Positions 1 through 9,229 of a stretch of 64,000 bases of DNA are shown piece by piece. Position numbers and translations under genes: made by a program. Source of the DNA: Melitaea cinxia (taxonomy: Eukaryota > Arthropoda > Insecta > Lepidoptera > Nymphalidae). The stretch spans positions 15,410,125-15,474,124 of the forward strand of contig NC_059412.1 in NCBI RefSeq assembly GCF_905220565.1, read 5' to 3'. The first letter of the stretch is position 1; the number at the start of each line of letters is the position of its first letter. Below the pieces are notes generated by a model. That model was not told the DNA's origin, ran no database searches, and worked only from the letters and a program-made list of their open reading frames with translations.

Positions 1-2991
1 GCTCGAGAGACGGCATTGTATGGGTGGTTACGCCAGTGGCGACCTTTGTGTCATGCTATTTCACCCCCAACGAGCCTATCACTGATTTCCGAAAGAGAGT
101 TGATGATCTCGAACGAGTCGTCCGTCACCTTGAGGGAGAAATCGTGATAGGTGGTGACTTCAATGCAAAATCGGTTGCATGGGGCATGGATTACAGTGAT
201 ACTCGAGGAAATGAACTCCTGGACATGATGGCGGGTCTTGATCTTGTCATTGTTAATAGGGGAAATGTTCCTACTTTCCGGAGATATGGTGTACGTGGGT
301 CAATTTTAGATCTTACTTTCGCTACTCAACAGATGGCTGGAATGATCTCGGATTGGGCTGTTCTGGAAGAGTATACAGCAAGCGATCATCAATACATTTC
401 CTATTTGGTCCATAATCAGAAGGGGAAATCCTCGATTGTGCCGGAGCGTCGAGTGAAGCGGAATGGATGGAGAATATCGAGAATGGACGAAGGTGCTTTC
501 CAACAAGCAGTCTCTGACAGGATCAGGACCTATTCAGAGCTACCCACAGAGTCGCGGGAGGGGGTAGAGAAGTACGTCGGTCGATCGATGGATGTTATCG
601 TTGCAGGGTGCGATGCTGCGATGCCCCGCCGTTCCACATGCCCACACAGGAAGCCAGTTTACTGGTGGACCGCTGAAATTGCGCTGATTAGGACTGAGTG
701 CTTGCGTCTTCGGAGGCAAGCTCAGAGATCGCGAAGACGAGGTACTGGTCAGCAGAAGAACGACGAGTACAAAGCGGCGAAAAAGCGGCTCGTCATTGCT
801 ATAAAGGAGAGCAAGGGGAGGTGCTGGAAGGCAATTTGCAAAGAAGTGGATGACGATCTGTGGGGAAATGGCTACCGTATAGTCACTCAAAAATTTATGG
901 GTCGCAGACCCGTAGCACCCATGGAACCTCAGGCGATGAAGGAAATAGTCGAAGCTCTATTTCCTGACCGCGACGACCGGGTTTACGTTCAGACTGTGAT
1001 ACCTGATGACGAGTGCCCACCTTTTTCAGCAGTGGAGCTGCGGGAGGTTGTTAGGTGCCTTAAAGGAGGTAAGGCCCCGGGTCCAGACGGTGTTCCCGTT
1101 GAAGCATATAAGGTTCTTATGAAGCGGCATGAAAAATTGCTTCTTGATACCTACAACGCCTGCATCACGGCTGGGGTCTTCCCGAAAAGATGGAAGCTGC
1201 AGCGATTAGTCTTATTGGACAAAGGAAAAGGTTCTCCCTACACACCTTCATCATATAGACCACTTTGCATGCTTGATGTCGCAGGAAAGATTTTTGAGAG
1301 CCTCATAAGAAATCGACTGAGGAGGGAAGTGGCTGATGTGGTGGGACTAGCTGAAAACCAGCACGGCTTTCGACCGAATCGCAGCACCATTGGTGCCATT
1401 TCTGAAGCGCTTTCATTCGCCAGACGGGCTTGGACGGGTAACCATCGGACCCGCCCAGTGTGTATAATGATGACGTTCGACGTCAAAAATGCTTTTAATT
1501 CAGCAAGATGGCCAGATATAATGAAAGCGCTTCACAAATTAGGTCTTTCAAATTACCTCATTAGGATCTTAGACGATTATCTACGTGATCGTTTTTTGAT
1601 ATATGAGACTACGATGGGAGAAATGAGGATGAAGCTGAGAGGGGGAGCGGCTCAGGGTTCGGTCCTAGGACCAGAACTTTGGATCATCCTTTATGATGCT
1701 CTCCTCCGCCTAAAGTTACCAGATGAGGTGATTCTGGAGGGGTTTGCTGACGATGTGGCAGCACTGATACTTGCACGTTCATATGAGACCGCGCAAAAAT
1801 TGGCCAGCCTAGTCGCTACGGAAGTAAACGCGTGGTTAAATAAACACGGTATGGCTTTGGCCAAAGCGAAGACTGAGGTGGTAGTACTTACAGCTCAGAG
1901 GTGGTTTCCGACTCCCTTTCGCGCACTTGTCGTGGATCAGCACATTGAAAGCAGAGGGTCCCTGAAATACCTCGGAGTTACGATCGACTCGAAACTTACG
2001 TTTAGAGATCAGGTTGTTTATGCTGCCACTAAAGCGGCAAAGGCGGTGGCAAGCCTCTCCCGACTAATGCCAAATATCGGGGGACCAAGAAGTAGCCGTA
2101 GAAAATTGCTTATGAGTGTTTCAAGCTCAATAATGCTCTACGGAGCAGAAGTCTGGTCTGAGGCACTCAAAGTTGAGAAAAACCGTAGACAACTTGCATC
2201 TGTACAACGTAGAGGAGCGCTAAGGATAGCCTGTGCCTATCGAACGGTTTCTGAGGATGCAGCCCTGGTCATTGCGGGTGTGATTCCAATTGACCTTTTG
2301 GTGTTCGAGAGGAGACGCATTTTTGATGCTCGGAGGGATGGCCGCGGACCTTTATTAGATGTTAGGACCCGGGAACGCAAGGAAACGCTGAATTTTTGGC
2401 AGGAGCGTTGGGACGCCAGTGAAAAGGGAAGGTGGACGTACCGTATTATTAAACGGGTCCGTGACTGGATGCTGCGTAGGCAGGGGGAACTGGATTACTA
2501 CTTAACCCAGTTCTTATCAGGACATGGACAGTTTAACGAGTACTTGCATCGTATGGGGATCCGAAGCGATCCATACTGTCAGTACTATCCGGAACACATA
2601 GATTCCGCCGAGCACACCTTCTTTGACTGTCGCCGCTGGTCTGAAATGCGGCTACGTTATCAGAATGAGAAGGAAATGCCTGATAGGGCAGAAGTAGTCA
2701 TTCCATGGATGATGGCGACGAGTGACAATTGGCAAAGAATGTCGGAGTATGTGAGAGTGGTCCTGCAGGAGAAGAAAAAAGAGGAGAAATAGGGATCGGG
2801 GGACATGCCGTTATAAAACCGGCAGGGTGGAGTACCAAACACCTCGAAGTAATGCTAACGCGGTTCCGGGGTGTTGGTTACTAAAGCAAGAGAGGAGGGT
2901 TTTAGTGGGTAAAAATCCTACACTACCTACCAACAATAGCCAAAAGGTGTCTTTTGAAGATTTACCTCCTCTTAAAAAAAAAAAAAAAAAA
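1..2991 (+). mobile_element. R1-clade non-LTR retrotransposon, 5' end outside window
   Basis: This is the 3' part of a LINE. The ORF2 frame is already open at the left window edge. It is followed by a 3' untranslated region of about 180 bp and an A-run of about 19 at 2973-2991, the normal 3' end of a target-primed insertion. The 5' UTR, ORF1 and the 5' target-site duplication lie outside the window, so the insertion site cannot be defined. ORF2 has no internal stop or frameshift, which points to a fairly recent insertion. The R1-clade placement rests on ORF order and on the style of the endonuclease and the C-terminal Cys/His region. Confidence 0.85.
3..2792 (+). CDS. ORF2 endonuclease-reverse transcriptase, N-terminus cut by the window edge
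   Basis: The frame is open from base 3 to the TAG at 2790-2792, about 929 codons. The N-terminal part is an APE-type endonuclease: the GGDFNAK motif and, near residue 125, the SDH motif are present, but the first endonuclease motifs lie outside the window. Around residues 340-640 is the reverse transcriptase with KAPGPDG, GAAQGSVLGP and the catalytic FADD box. Near the C-terminus is the R1-type Cys/His region (DPYCQYY...EHTFFDC). There the second cysteine expected in a CxxC pair reads tyrosine, which may weaken nucleic-acid binding. The enzyme nicks chromosomal DNA and copies the element RNA into the nick. The apparent GTG start at 24 is only a frame artefact, because the coding sequence continues upstream. 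Confidence 0.85.
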   Translation, partial: SRDGIVWVVTPVATFVSCYFTPNEPITDFRKRVDDLERVVRHLEGEIVIGGDFNAKSVAWGMDYSDTRGNELLDMMAGLDLVIVNRGNVPTFRRYGVRGSILDLTFATQQMAGMISDWAVLEEYTASDHQYISYLVHNQKGKSSIVPERRVKRNGWRISRMDEGAFQQAVSDRIRTYSELPTESREGVEKYVGRSMDVIVAGCDAAMPRRSTCPHRKPVYWWTAEIALIRTECLRLRRQAQRSRRRGTGQQKNDEYKAAKKRLVIAIKESKGRCWKAICKEVDDDLWGNGYRIVTQKFMGRRPVAPMEPQAMKEIVEALFPDRDDRVYVQTVIPDDECPPFSAVELREVVRCLKGGKAPGPDGVPVEAYKVLMKRHEKLLLDTYNACITAGVFPKRWKLQRLVLLDKGKGSPYTPSSYRPLCMLDVAGKIFESLIRNRLRREVADVVGLAENQHGFRPNRSTIGAISEALSFARRAWTGNHRTRPVCIMMTFDVKNAFNSARWPDIMKALHKLGLSNYLIRILDDYLRDRFLIYETTMGEMRMKLRGGAAQGSVLGPELWIILYDALLRLKLPDEVILEGFADDVAALILARSYETAQKLASLVATEVNAWLNKHGMALAKAKTEVVVLTAQRWFPTPFRALVVDQHIESRGSLKYLGVTIDSKLTFRDQVVYAATKAAKAVASLSRLMPNIGGPRSSRRKLLMSVSSSIMLYGAEVWSEALKVEKNRRQLASVQRRGALRIACAYRTVSEDAALVIAGVIPIDLLVFERRRIFDARRDGRGPLLDVRTRERKETLNFWQERWDASEKGRWTYRIIKRVRDWMLRRQGELDYYLTQFLSGHGQFNEYLHRMGIRSDPYCQYYPEHIDSAEHTFFDCRRWSEMRLRYQNEKEMPDRAEVVIPWMMATSDNWQRMSEYVRVVLQEKKKEEK

Positions 2992-3778
2992 AATGTGTTG
3001 TGAAGGTGAGTGATAAATGCGGAAAAAACGTGAATTACGATTGGCAGTGGTTTGTTTACCAAATAAGACTGTTCCAAAAAATGGACAGCACGAAAAAGTT
3101 TTTTCAAGAGTTGGCAACACTTTAAAAGGCCTTTGCGCATATTGACAGCCAGCGTTCTTTTTAAATGACGCGAATTATTTATTATAAATAATTTTTCTCA
3201 TTTCTCTATGTAAAACTATTTCATAATTTAAAACTTTTGTGCGCGATAGTATTTTGAGTCGACGTCGAACTGTCCAACCAATAGCACACCGGCAAGCATG
3301 CGACACGTGATAAACACTCCCGTCCCGTACCCCATACCACCAAATAGGCCAGCGTTCTTTTTACATGACGCGAACTATATGAAATACATGTCGGCCGATT
3401 CTCAGAATTTTATATATAAGATATTTACTACATGTTCGAGCACTACAAAGTAAGTTAAAGTTGAGCACTGGTCTGTGACACTGACAGGAGTCGATATTTT
3501 TTTAACTGATCTAAAATAACATTAAATGTGACATATAAATTCAGAATTAAGATACTCAGAAGGTCCTGGTTTTGTGCAATATCCAGGAGCTCTAATAATT
3601 TTAAGTGTCTAGGGCCAAGCGTGCGTCAAAGTCAGGGTAGAGATATGTAAATATGGTACAAATCGCGTCGCTCATAGACTCGAATCTTACAATCATATAT
3701 ACCTATAGTTGTAGATGTTACATTGTGACCGAAGTACAATATATATTTAAGTATGCATCCCTGATTTCTGTTTCGCAG
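2992..3778 (+). other. Non-coding, probably intron of the gene ending at 3913
   Basis: AT-rich sequence without supported coding potential. It contains a 26-bp direct repeat, with one mismatch, at about 3147-3172 and 3348-3373. The last bases (pyrimidine-rich, TTTCGCAG at 3771-3778) form a good 3' splice site for the next exon. Confidence 0.5.
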
Positions 3779-3913
3779 CCGGAGTCTCAAATCTACAAGG
3801 ACGCGAAGAGGCTGGAGGAGTTCTTCGACGCGCAGCTGGCTAAGTGGCTGCCCGACTACACGCACTGGAGTGGAGAGGGCCCGCCGCCCGCCAAGCGTGC
3901 GCGGGCCGACTGA
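3779..3913 (+). CDS. Last coding exon of an unidentified gene, bromodomain-like C-terminal helix
   Basis: After the acceptor TTTCGCAG the phase-0 frame runs 44 codons to TGA at 3911-3913. It begins PESQIYKDAKRLEEFF and ends with a Pro-rich stretch and a basic PAKRARAD tail that could be a nuclear localisation signal. The pattern PxSxIYxDAxxLexFF resembles the start of the last (alpha C) helix of a bromodomain as in chromatin regulators. A TIF1/bonus or polybromo-type protein is possible, but I cannot identify the gene from 44 residues. Base composition is strongly GC-rich, as in the other host exons here and unlike the flanks. The upstream exons must lie left of the R1 element or outside the window. 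Confidence 0.55.
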   Translation, partial: PESQIYKDAKRLEEFFDAQLAKWLPDYTHWSGEGPPPAKRARAD

Positions 3914-3934
3914 CAGCCCGCCCCCGCGTCTTCA

Positions 3935-4062
3935 CCCCTGGTGCCCCTCGCGCCCTCGCCCCTGGTGCCCCTCGCGCCATCGCCCCTGGTGCCCCTCGCA
4001 CCCTCGCCCGTGGCGCCCCTCGCGCCCTCGCCTCTGGCGGCCCTCGCGCCCTTCGCCGGCAC
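3935..4062 (+). repeat. 24-bp GC-rich minisatellite in 3' UTR
   Basis: About five tandem copies of a 24-bp unit containing CCTGGTGCCCCTCGCGCC follow directly after the stop codon of the preceding exon. Because 24 is a multiple of three, one other frame reads an 8-residue periodic peptide of the type APRALAPG. Nothing shows that this frame is translated. Confidence 0.8.
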
Positions 4063-4483
4063 CGCCCACCCCGCGTTCTTCGCGCCCTAGAGCCGCCTTT
4101 TCGGGAGTGCCGGGTGACGGTGGGTGAGGCTGTGTGATTGCTGTCAACCCGAAACGATCGAAACATACGCTGGTCGATTTCGTTGGAAGTGCAAGTCGTA
4201 TATAAGCTGAATTAGAAAAAAAAGTTTGGTGATAATTTAGGAATAGAAACCTAAGGGAATTCCATTGACCGACGAGATCAGACTGAGATACGCCGATTTT
4301 ATTTTTGTTGGCTCTTGTGGAACACTTAATACTTCATTTATTTATAACCGATAAAAAAATCGCTCATCTATCGCCGGAAGTCGGCGGTGACTGTAGGGTC
4401 TCGCGTAAGTTAGTACGTATTTTAGATGTTAACATGAACTCCTTGGATCTCGACGGTTTCGGTGGAAAATTTGTTTTAGTCTA
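4063..4483 (+). other. Probable 3' UTR or downstream flank of the gene ending at 3913
   Basis: GC content falls quickly towards the AT-rich background. No open frame of interest and no clear AATAAA signal with a GT-rich downstream element were found before the Penelope-like element. Confidence 0.3.
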
Positions 4484-6404
4484 TTTTTAAGTATAAACGA
4501 GTACATACCGATATAGTTTTTTGACAATTTTTGTCGATATTTCGGACCAGTTGCATGGCCCGTGGTCACGACGAGACTGCTGTGGAGCGATGTGTCACCT
4601 GTCATTCATCACGGGCAGTATCTTTCTACTCTCCGTCTCGTTCTTTTGAAACCCACCCCATCACTCACTTTAGACACAGACTCCCGGCAAACTACACTAA
4701 CAACGTCACTTTTTTGTTTTATTTGAAAACGTTTGTTAATTTTACAAAGTTCCAACACTGGATTCCACGCATTTGCCAACACAAAACCATCTTCGCGATT
4801 GAAATTTTTGTATTTCCGAATTTCTATAGCTTCGCGAACTAGCCTCGGTATATAGTGGCATTCGTTAGAGAGAACCTTAGGCTTATCAAGTTCTATCCAG
4901 TGGTTCGATCCCGATTGTAATATATGTTCTGCGATTGCCGATTTCTGTTGATCGTTGTTTTCACAGCTTTTATGTGTTCATTTATTCGTGTGGCTATAGA
5001 TCGCTTGGTTTGACCGATATAAGAGCTTCCACAGCTGCAATCAACCTTGTGTGTAAGGTGTGTAAACAGTTTTGATGTTATACTGCTTTTTCAGTAACCT
5101 TTCTATCTTGTCTGTTACTCCTTTTACAAAAGGTGAGAAAGCTGGCCGTCTTTGAGCTTCTTGTGGTCGAAACCGTTGCCTCGATAAAAGCTATGATACC
5201 GTTCTATGTCCATTTTTACGCAAAACTACGTCGACATGCTTTAGCTCCTCTTCTATGTGGTGCTCATCGCTCAGAGCATGAGCACGATTCGTAAGCGTTT
5301 TGCATACAGACGCAAGGTGACATGGTTGGTGGTGAGATGAACCGTGCAGGTACCGATCAGTGTGTGTAGGCTTCCGAAATACTGAGTGGCCTATAGTTTT
5401 GTCCGGTCGTATATAAGTGCGTACATCCGGGAAAGGTAAACTTCTTTCTTTCTCTATTTCGCATGTAAACTTGATTTTATGACAGATGTTGTTTATGTGC
5501 GTTAAGTATTGCTCCAACCCCCCCCTCCCCGAATTACCGCATACACATCGTCAACATATCTTTTCCAGATTTTAATGATGCTCGGCCCCGATGATAATGC
5601 CTTGTCTTCAATATATTCAATCCAAAAATTAGCTACCAATAGCGCCACTGGACTACCCATAGCTACGCCATCTATCTGTAGATAGTACTGACTCCTATAC
5701 ACAAAGAAATTCGGTTCGAGGCAATGTCGCAATAACGTAACGCATCCTGTCGGGATATTGTTTTGTTGGAGTCTTTGTCGTATAACCTCTAGACAATCTA
5801 TTATAGGTACAATAGTAAAAAGTGACTCGACATCAAAACTGACCATACATTCATCATTGTCGACCAATGTATCCTGTAAAACTTTACGAAATGTCAAGAG
5901 TATTTAACATAGGAGAATGTTTTTCCCACAAGCGGTTGCAGCGTTCTTGTTATATGTTTGGCTAGTTCATATGTAGGCGAATCAATCTGGCTAAATATAG
6001 GCCGTAGTGGTACACCCATTTTATAAATTTTAGGTAGCCCATATAATTTTGGCGTCTGTATAATGCGTGGTCTTAAAAGATTGCTACTTACTGCATCCCA
6101 AAATTATGTCCCGATGTTCCTGGATTAACTTATTGGTTTTCTTGGTCACTCTTGACGTAGGATTGTAATTCACCTTTCTTTATGTATCGACATTCATCAC
6201 CACACTCGCATTTCCTTGGTCCGCTTACAGAACATAAAGGTCTTTATTGTTGCGTAATTCCAAAATGGCAGTATGTTCCTCTCGAGTTAAATTTTGGCAA
6301 GGTGGGTTTCACTTTTCTTAACAAAACTGCAACATCCTGTCTGAGCGTTTCCAACAGCGTTTCAAAAAACTATATCGTGGTATGTACTCGTTTATACTTA
6401 AAAA
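4484..6404 (-). mobile_element. Penelope-like element (decayed) framed by inverted repeats
   Basis: The Penelope RT/endonuclease remnant is bracketed by a repeat of about 40 bp in opposite orientation: 4484-4523 and the reverse complement at 6362-6404. They are identical except for a 2-nt insertion. Terminal repeats in direct or inverted orientation are characteristic of Penelope-like elements, so these are read as the element's ends. The element lies downstream of the bromodomain-like exon in opposite orientation. Confidence 0.75.
4560..6180 (-). pseudogene. Penelope reverse transcriptase plus GIY-YIG endonuclease, frameshifted
   Basis: Reading leftward from 6180, successive frames give a family-typical series. 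First come PKLYGLPKIYK and a PLRPIFSQIDSPTYELAKH block near 6060-5950. The core RT follows at 5897-5520 with SFDVESLFT, GVAMGSPVA and the catalytic YVDD (WKRYVDDVYAVI), then a thumb-like part at 5517-5191. The endonuclease follows with CSCGSSYIGQTKRSI near 5045-4990 and REAIEIRKYKNFNREDG near 4850-4780. Penelope enzymes combine this RT with a GIY-YIG nuclease. Several frame changes separate the blocks, one next to the C-run at about 5518-5527, so the gene is dead. Each block matches the family well, hence the high confidence in family but not in exact ends. Confidence 0.85.
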
Positions 6405-9084
6405 CCGCAAGTGTCTGAGTCTAAAAAAGTTAAATTTGTTTTAACTTTAAAATCGTGCTGCACCGAGAATTCAAGCCTGTACAATGAAAGTTCTCAAAAG
6501 TGGCGAGTTTATTGTGTGGCGTGCGATGTGAAAGTAGCGTCAGCAGAGGTTACAACCGTGATGCACCGAGGTACGATTATATGTGGAAAATTTATTTCTT
6601 CATAATTCGTATTAAATAGTAGTTCCTTTTAAGTTGTATGAGAAAGATTTGTATATTACAAAAGTCTTCAGGCTCCTAGATCGTAAGATGATTCGGTAAT
6701 CTTGGCACATATTGACATTTGATATTATATATTTAGATAACAGTAATAGACTTCAGATACAATTACTAGCATAAGAAACTCCTTAGAAACCCTAGTTACT
6801 GTACTGTTTACATTACGATCAGTTTTCATTCAGCTTTGTTGAACGTAATTTGTTAAAGTTATACATTCTTAACTGTGATAGAAGACGTGTAATTTTGGTA
6901 TTTGCTAGAAATTAAAGACTATGTGTTCTTAAACATACACACGGTCAGTGGCCAATCCTTAGAATATTTTGAGTTGAAATATTTAAGTCCTACTATGATT
7001 CAGTGTCGAATCCAAATTTTATTACCAATGATTATAAAATCAAAAATCTCTTTTTCTCTTTTTGACCGTTGCTTATCAACTAAATATTATACTTCCTGTT
7101 TATTACTCAATTATTGTAGTAAGGTATTATGTAAGAGTTGTTTAGAAAAATGTGGACAAAACAATGTTTTTGTTTTAATAGTTTTTTAAACACTAGATAT
7201 TTAACAGGAAAATGAATATAATTACATTGTCAATGTATATAATTATAGTTTTTTCTTAAATTGATAATCTATTAGGAGGTTTAATATCTGCAATATTTGG
7301 AAATGTTACAAGTATTCTTGAAGTATTGTTTAATAGGAATATACTTTATAGGTACAGTTAGTGAAGTACCACACTTATATAAAAGAGACTACTTGAAACA
7401 GGGGGCATACATTATGTTAACATTAAACAAAGCACAAATCGAAACCATGCAGTTAACATTATCTGTGGGAAAGACTGGTATACAGTGTCAACAACATGTT
7501 CACATTGTCAAAGACTGAGTTATCTAATGGAATCTTTACGGTGGAAAAGAATCTGTTTGCCTTGGCAACTTGAGAACAGATATTTTATTATATAAATATA
7601 TTTTTAATCACACTGCCATCACAATTATTAATTTAATTTATTGAGCAATTATTTCTACATTTTTTCGCCTAAAATGAGGTCTCATTTTTTTTTAAAAGAT
7701 TGTTTTGCAGTATGAGTGGCAGTAATATTTTATTGATAGAAGAATACTTAATTGGTCATTTTACTTATTATTGTCATTGTGCTCTCTCGGTGTAATTTAA
7801 ACATTACACATTTTAACATTAATATTCTATTCAAAAGCGAGTGAAACTCCGTTAGAATTACGTTGTTGGTTTTGGCCGGTACGTTGTTAGACTTAGTTCT
7901 ACGTTGTTTGATATTTTAGGTACTCGTAATAATTACAATTAAATTAGAAAATAAATATCATTTATCCGATTCGAGTGTTTTATTTTCTTGATTTCTTAGC
8001 ATTTTTTGGAAATTAACGAAAAAATTCTTACTGTAACTGAAACTGGCAATGAACAACATTCTTAACAATGACAATTGTGTCATTTAATGTTGACGGCTGA
8101 CAACTGTCAAACGAGTCGTAAATAAGTTTGCCGGCAGCCAATACTGTAATACTATCATGTAATATTATTTAAATTAACCAATCACAAGACATGTAAAAGT
8201 TAGCAGCTTTTTGTGATTGGTTAGTTGTTTTTGTCCTTTATAGTTTTTTATTGGCTCCTTCCATTCTAAAATTAGAACGATCTGCCAACATTTCAAAAAA
8301 CATTTGTGTGCAACTGCATTCCCACAGTATTATAAACACTTGTCATAAATAAATACTAGTAGTACCTAGTTACTTCTTGCAGTATAGTCGTATTTAACGA
8401 ATATAATTGCGTCAAGGTGCAACTACGCAAAGGCATAACTTTGGTAAAGGATTTTTAGAGGTTAGTGACTCGAAAGGTTATTGACTTCAGAGAACATCTT
8501 AATACACGCTTATTATTTTATTTCGTTTATCATTTCGTGATTTTTATTGCTCCATGCTATTTTAATTTACATAAAAACAAACAAGTTATAATATTATCAG
8601 AATTATTGACTGCTATGGCTGAAATACTTTTTAATATAGACCACAAAAAAGCTTATAATCATACCAACAAAATTTTTAAGTAATGTTTTTATGCAGAGCT
8701 AAATAAAAAATAGTTTATATAGCGGATTTTTGAAACGACGATGATTATATTTAATATGTATAAGAAATATAGCATTCTTGTTTGTTTTTATAGTGTAATA
8801 AATATATTTTTTCCTAAACCTAAGACCTCTCCGACATCCCATTTGATTGTTTTTCATCATACTTGATTAATTGCTGAATTTATTGTAAATCAAGTCAAGT
8901 AAACCGCCTCGCTTCTATAATTATATATTATACCGATAATTAGGACATCGACACCTTATCACCGAGCCTTGGTTGTTGTTTGCAGTTAAATACCGATCAA
9001 CAGTAATCGCAAATACGTGCTTTATTGATATTGTTGAGTCAATATGTAAAGGAGTAGGTTAATAATATGCGTTGTTTTTTTAAT
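6405..9084 (+). other. Gene-free AT-rich DNA
   Basis: No open frame here resembles a known protein on either strand. AATAAA-type hexamers occur (for example near 7949 and 8347) but cannot be tied to a transcript. The 5' untranslated exon and promoter of the GNPDA gene probably lie in or left of this stretch, but no convincing first exon was recognised. Confidence 0.4.
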
Positions 9085-9085
9085 A

Positions 9086-9204
9086 CAAATAGGTCGGCAA
9101 ATAAGCCTATGGCTTACCTGATGGTAAGCGATAACCGTATAGCTTATATACAACCGCAACACAAGAAGCATCGTAAGTGCCAACTCTACCATCCAATCCC
9201 CCAG
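9086..9204 (+). repeat. SINE-A fragment next to GNPDA exon 1
   Basis: GGTCGGCAAATAAGCC...CCTGATGGTAAGCGATAACCG...ACACAAGAAGCATCG matches the other SINE-A copies in this window (15.6, 19.0, 54.4 and 57.0 kb). This copy ends at the CCCCCCAG acceptor-like sequence directly before GNPDA coding exon 1. Confidence 0.7.
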
Positions 9205-9229
9205 GTTTGTGGATCGGTTGGTGGCCAGC

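Noticed and set aside
3935..4062. CRISPR-like array
   Set aside because: Units are contiguous without spacers and the genome is eukaryotic.
3844..4137. Open frame with APRALAPG repeats as a gene
   Set aside because: It overlaps the supported last exon in another frame and is explained by the 24-bp minisatellite.
6902..8683. Several 70-95 codon frames
   Set aside because: Low-complexity AT-driven frames without splice context or homology.
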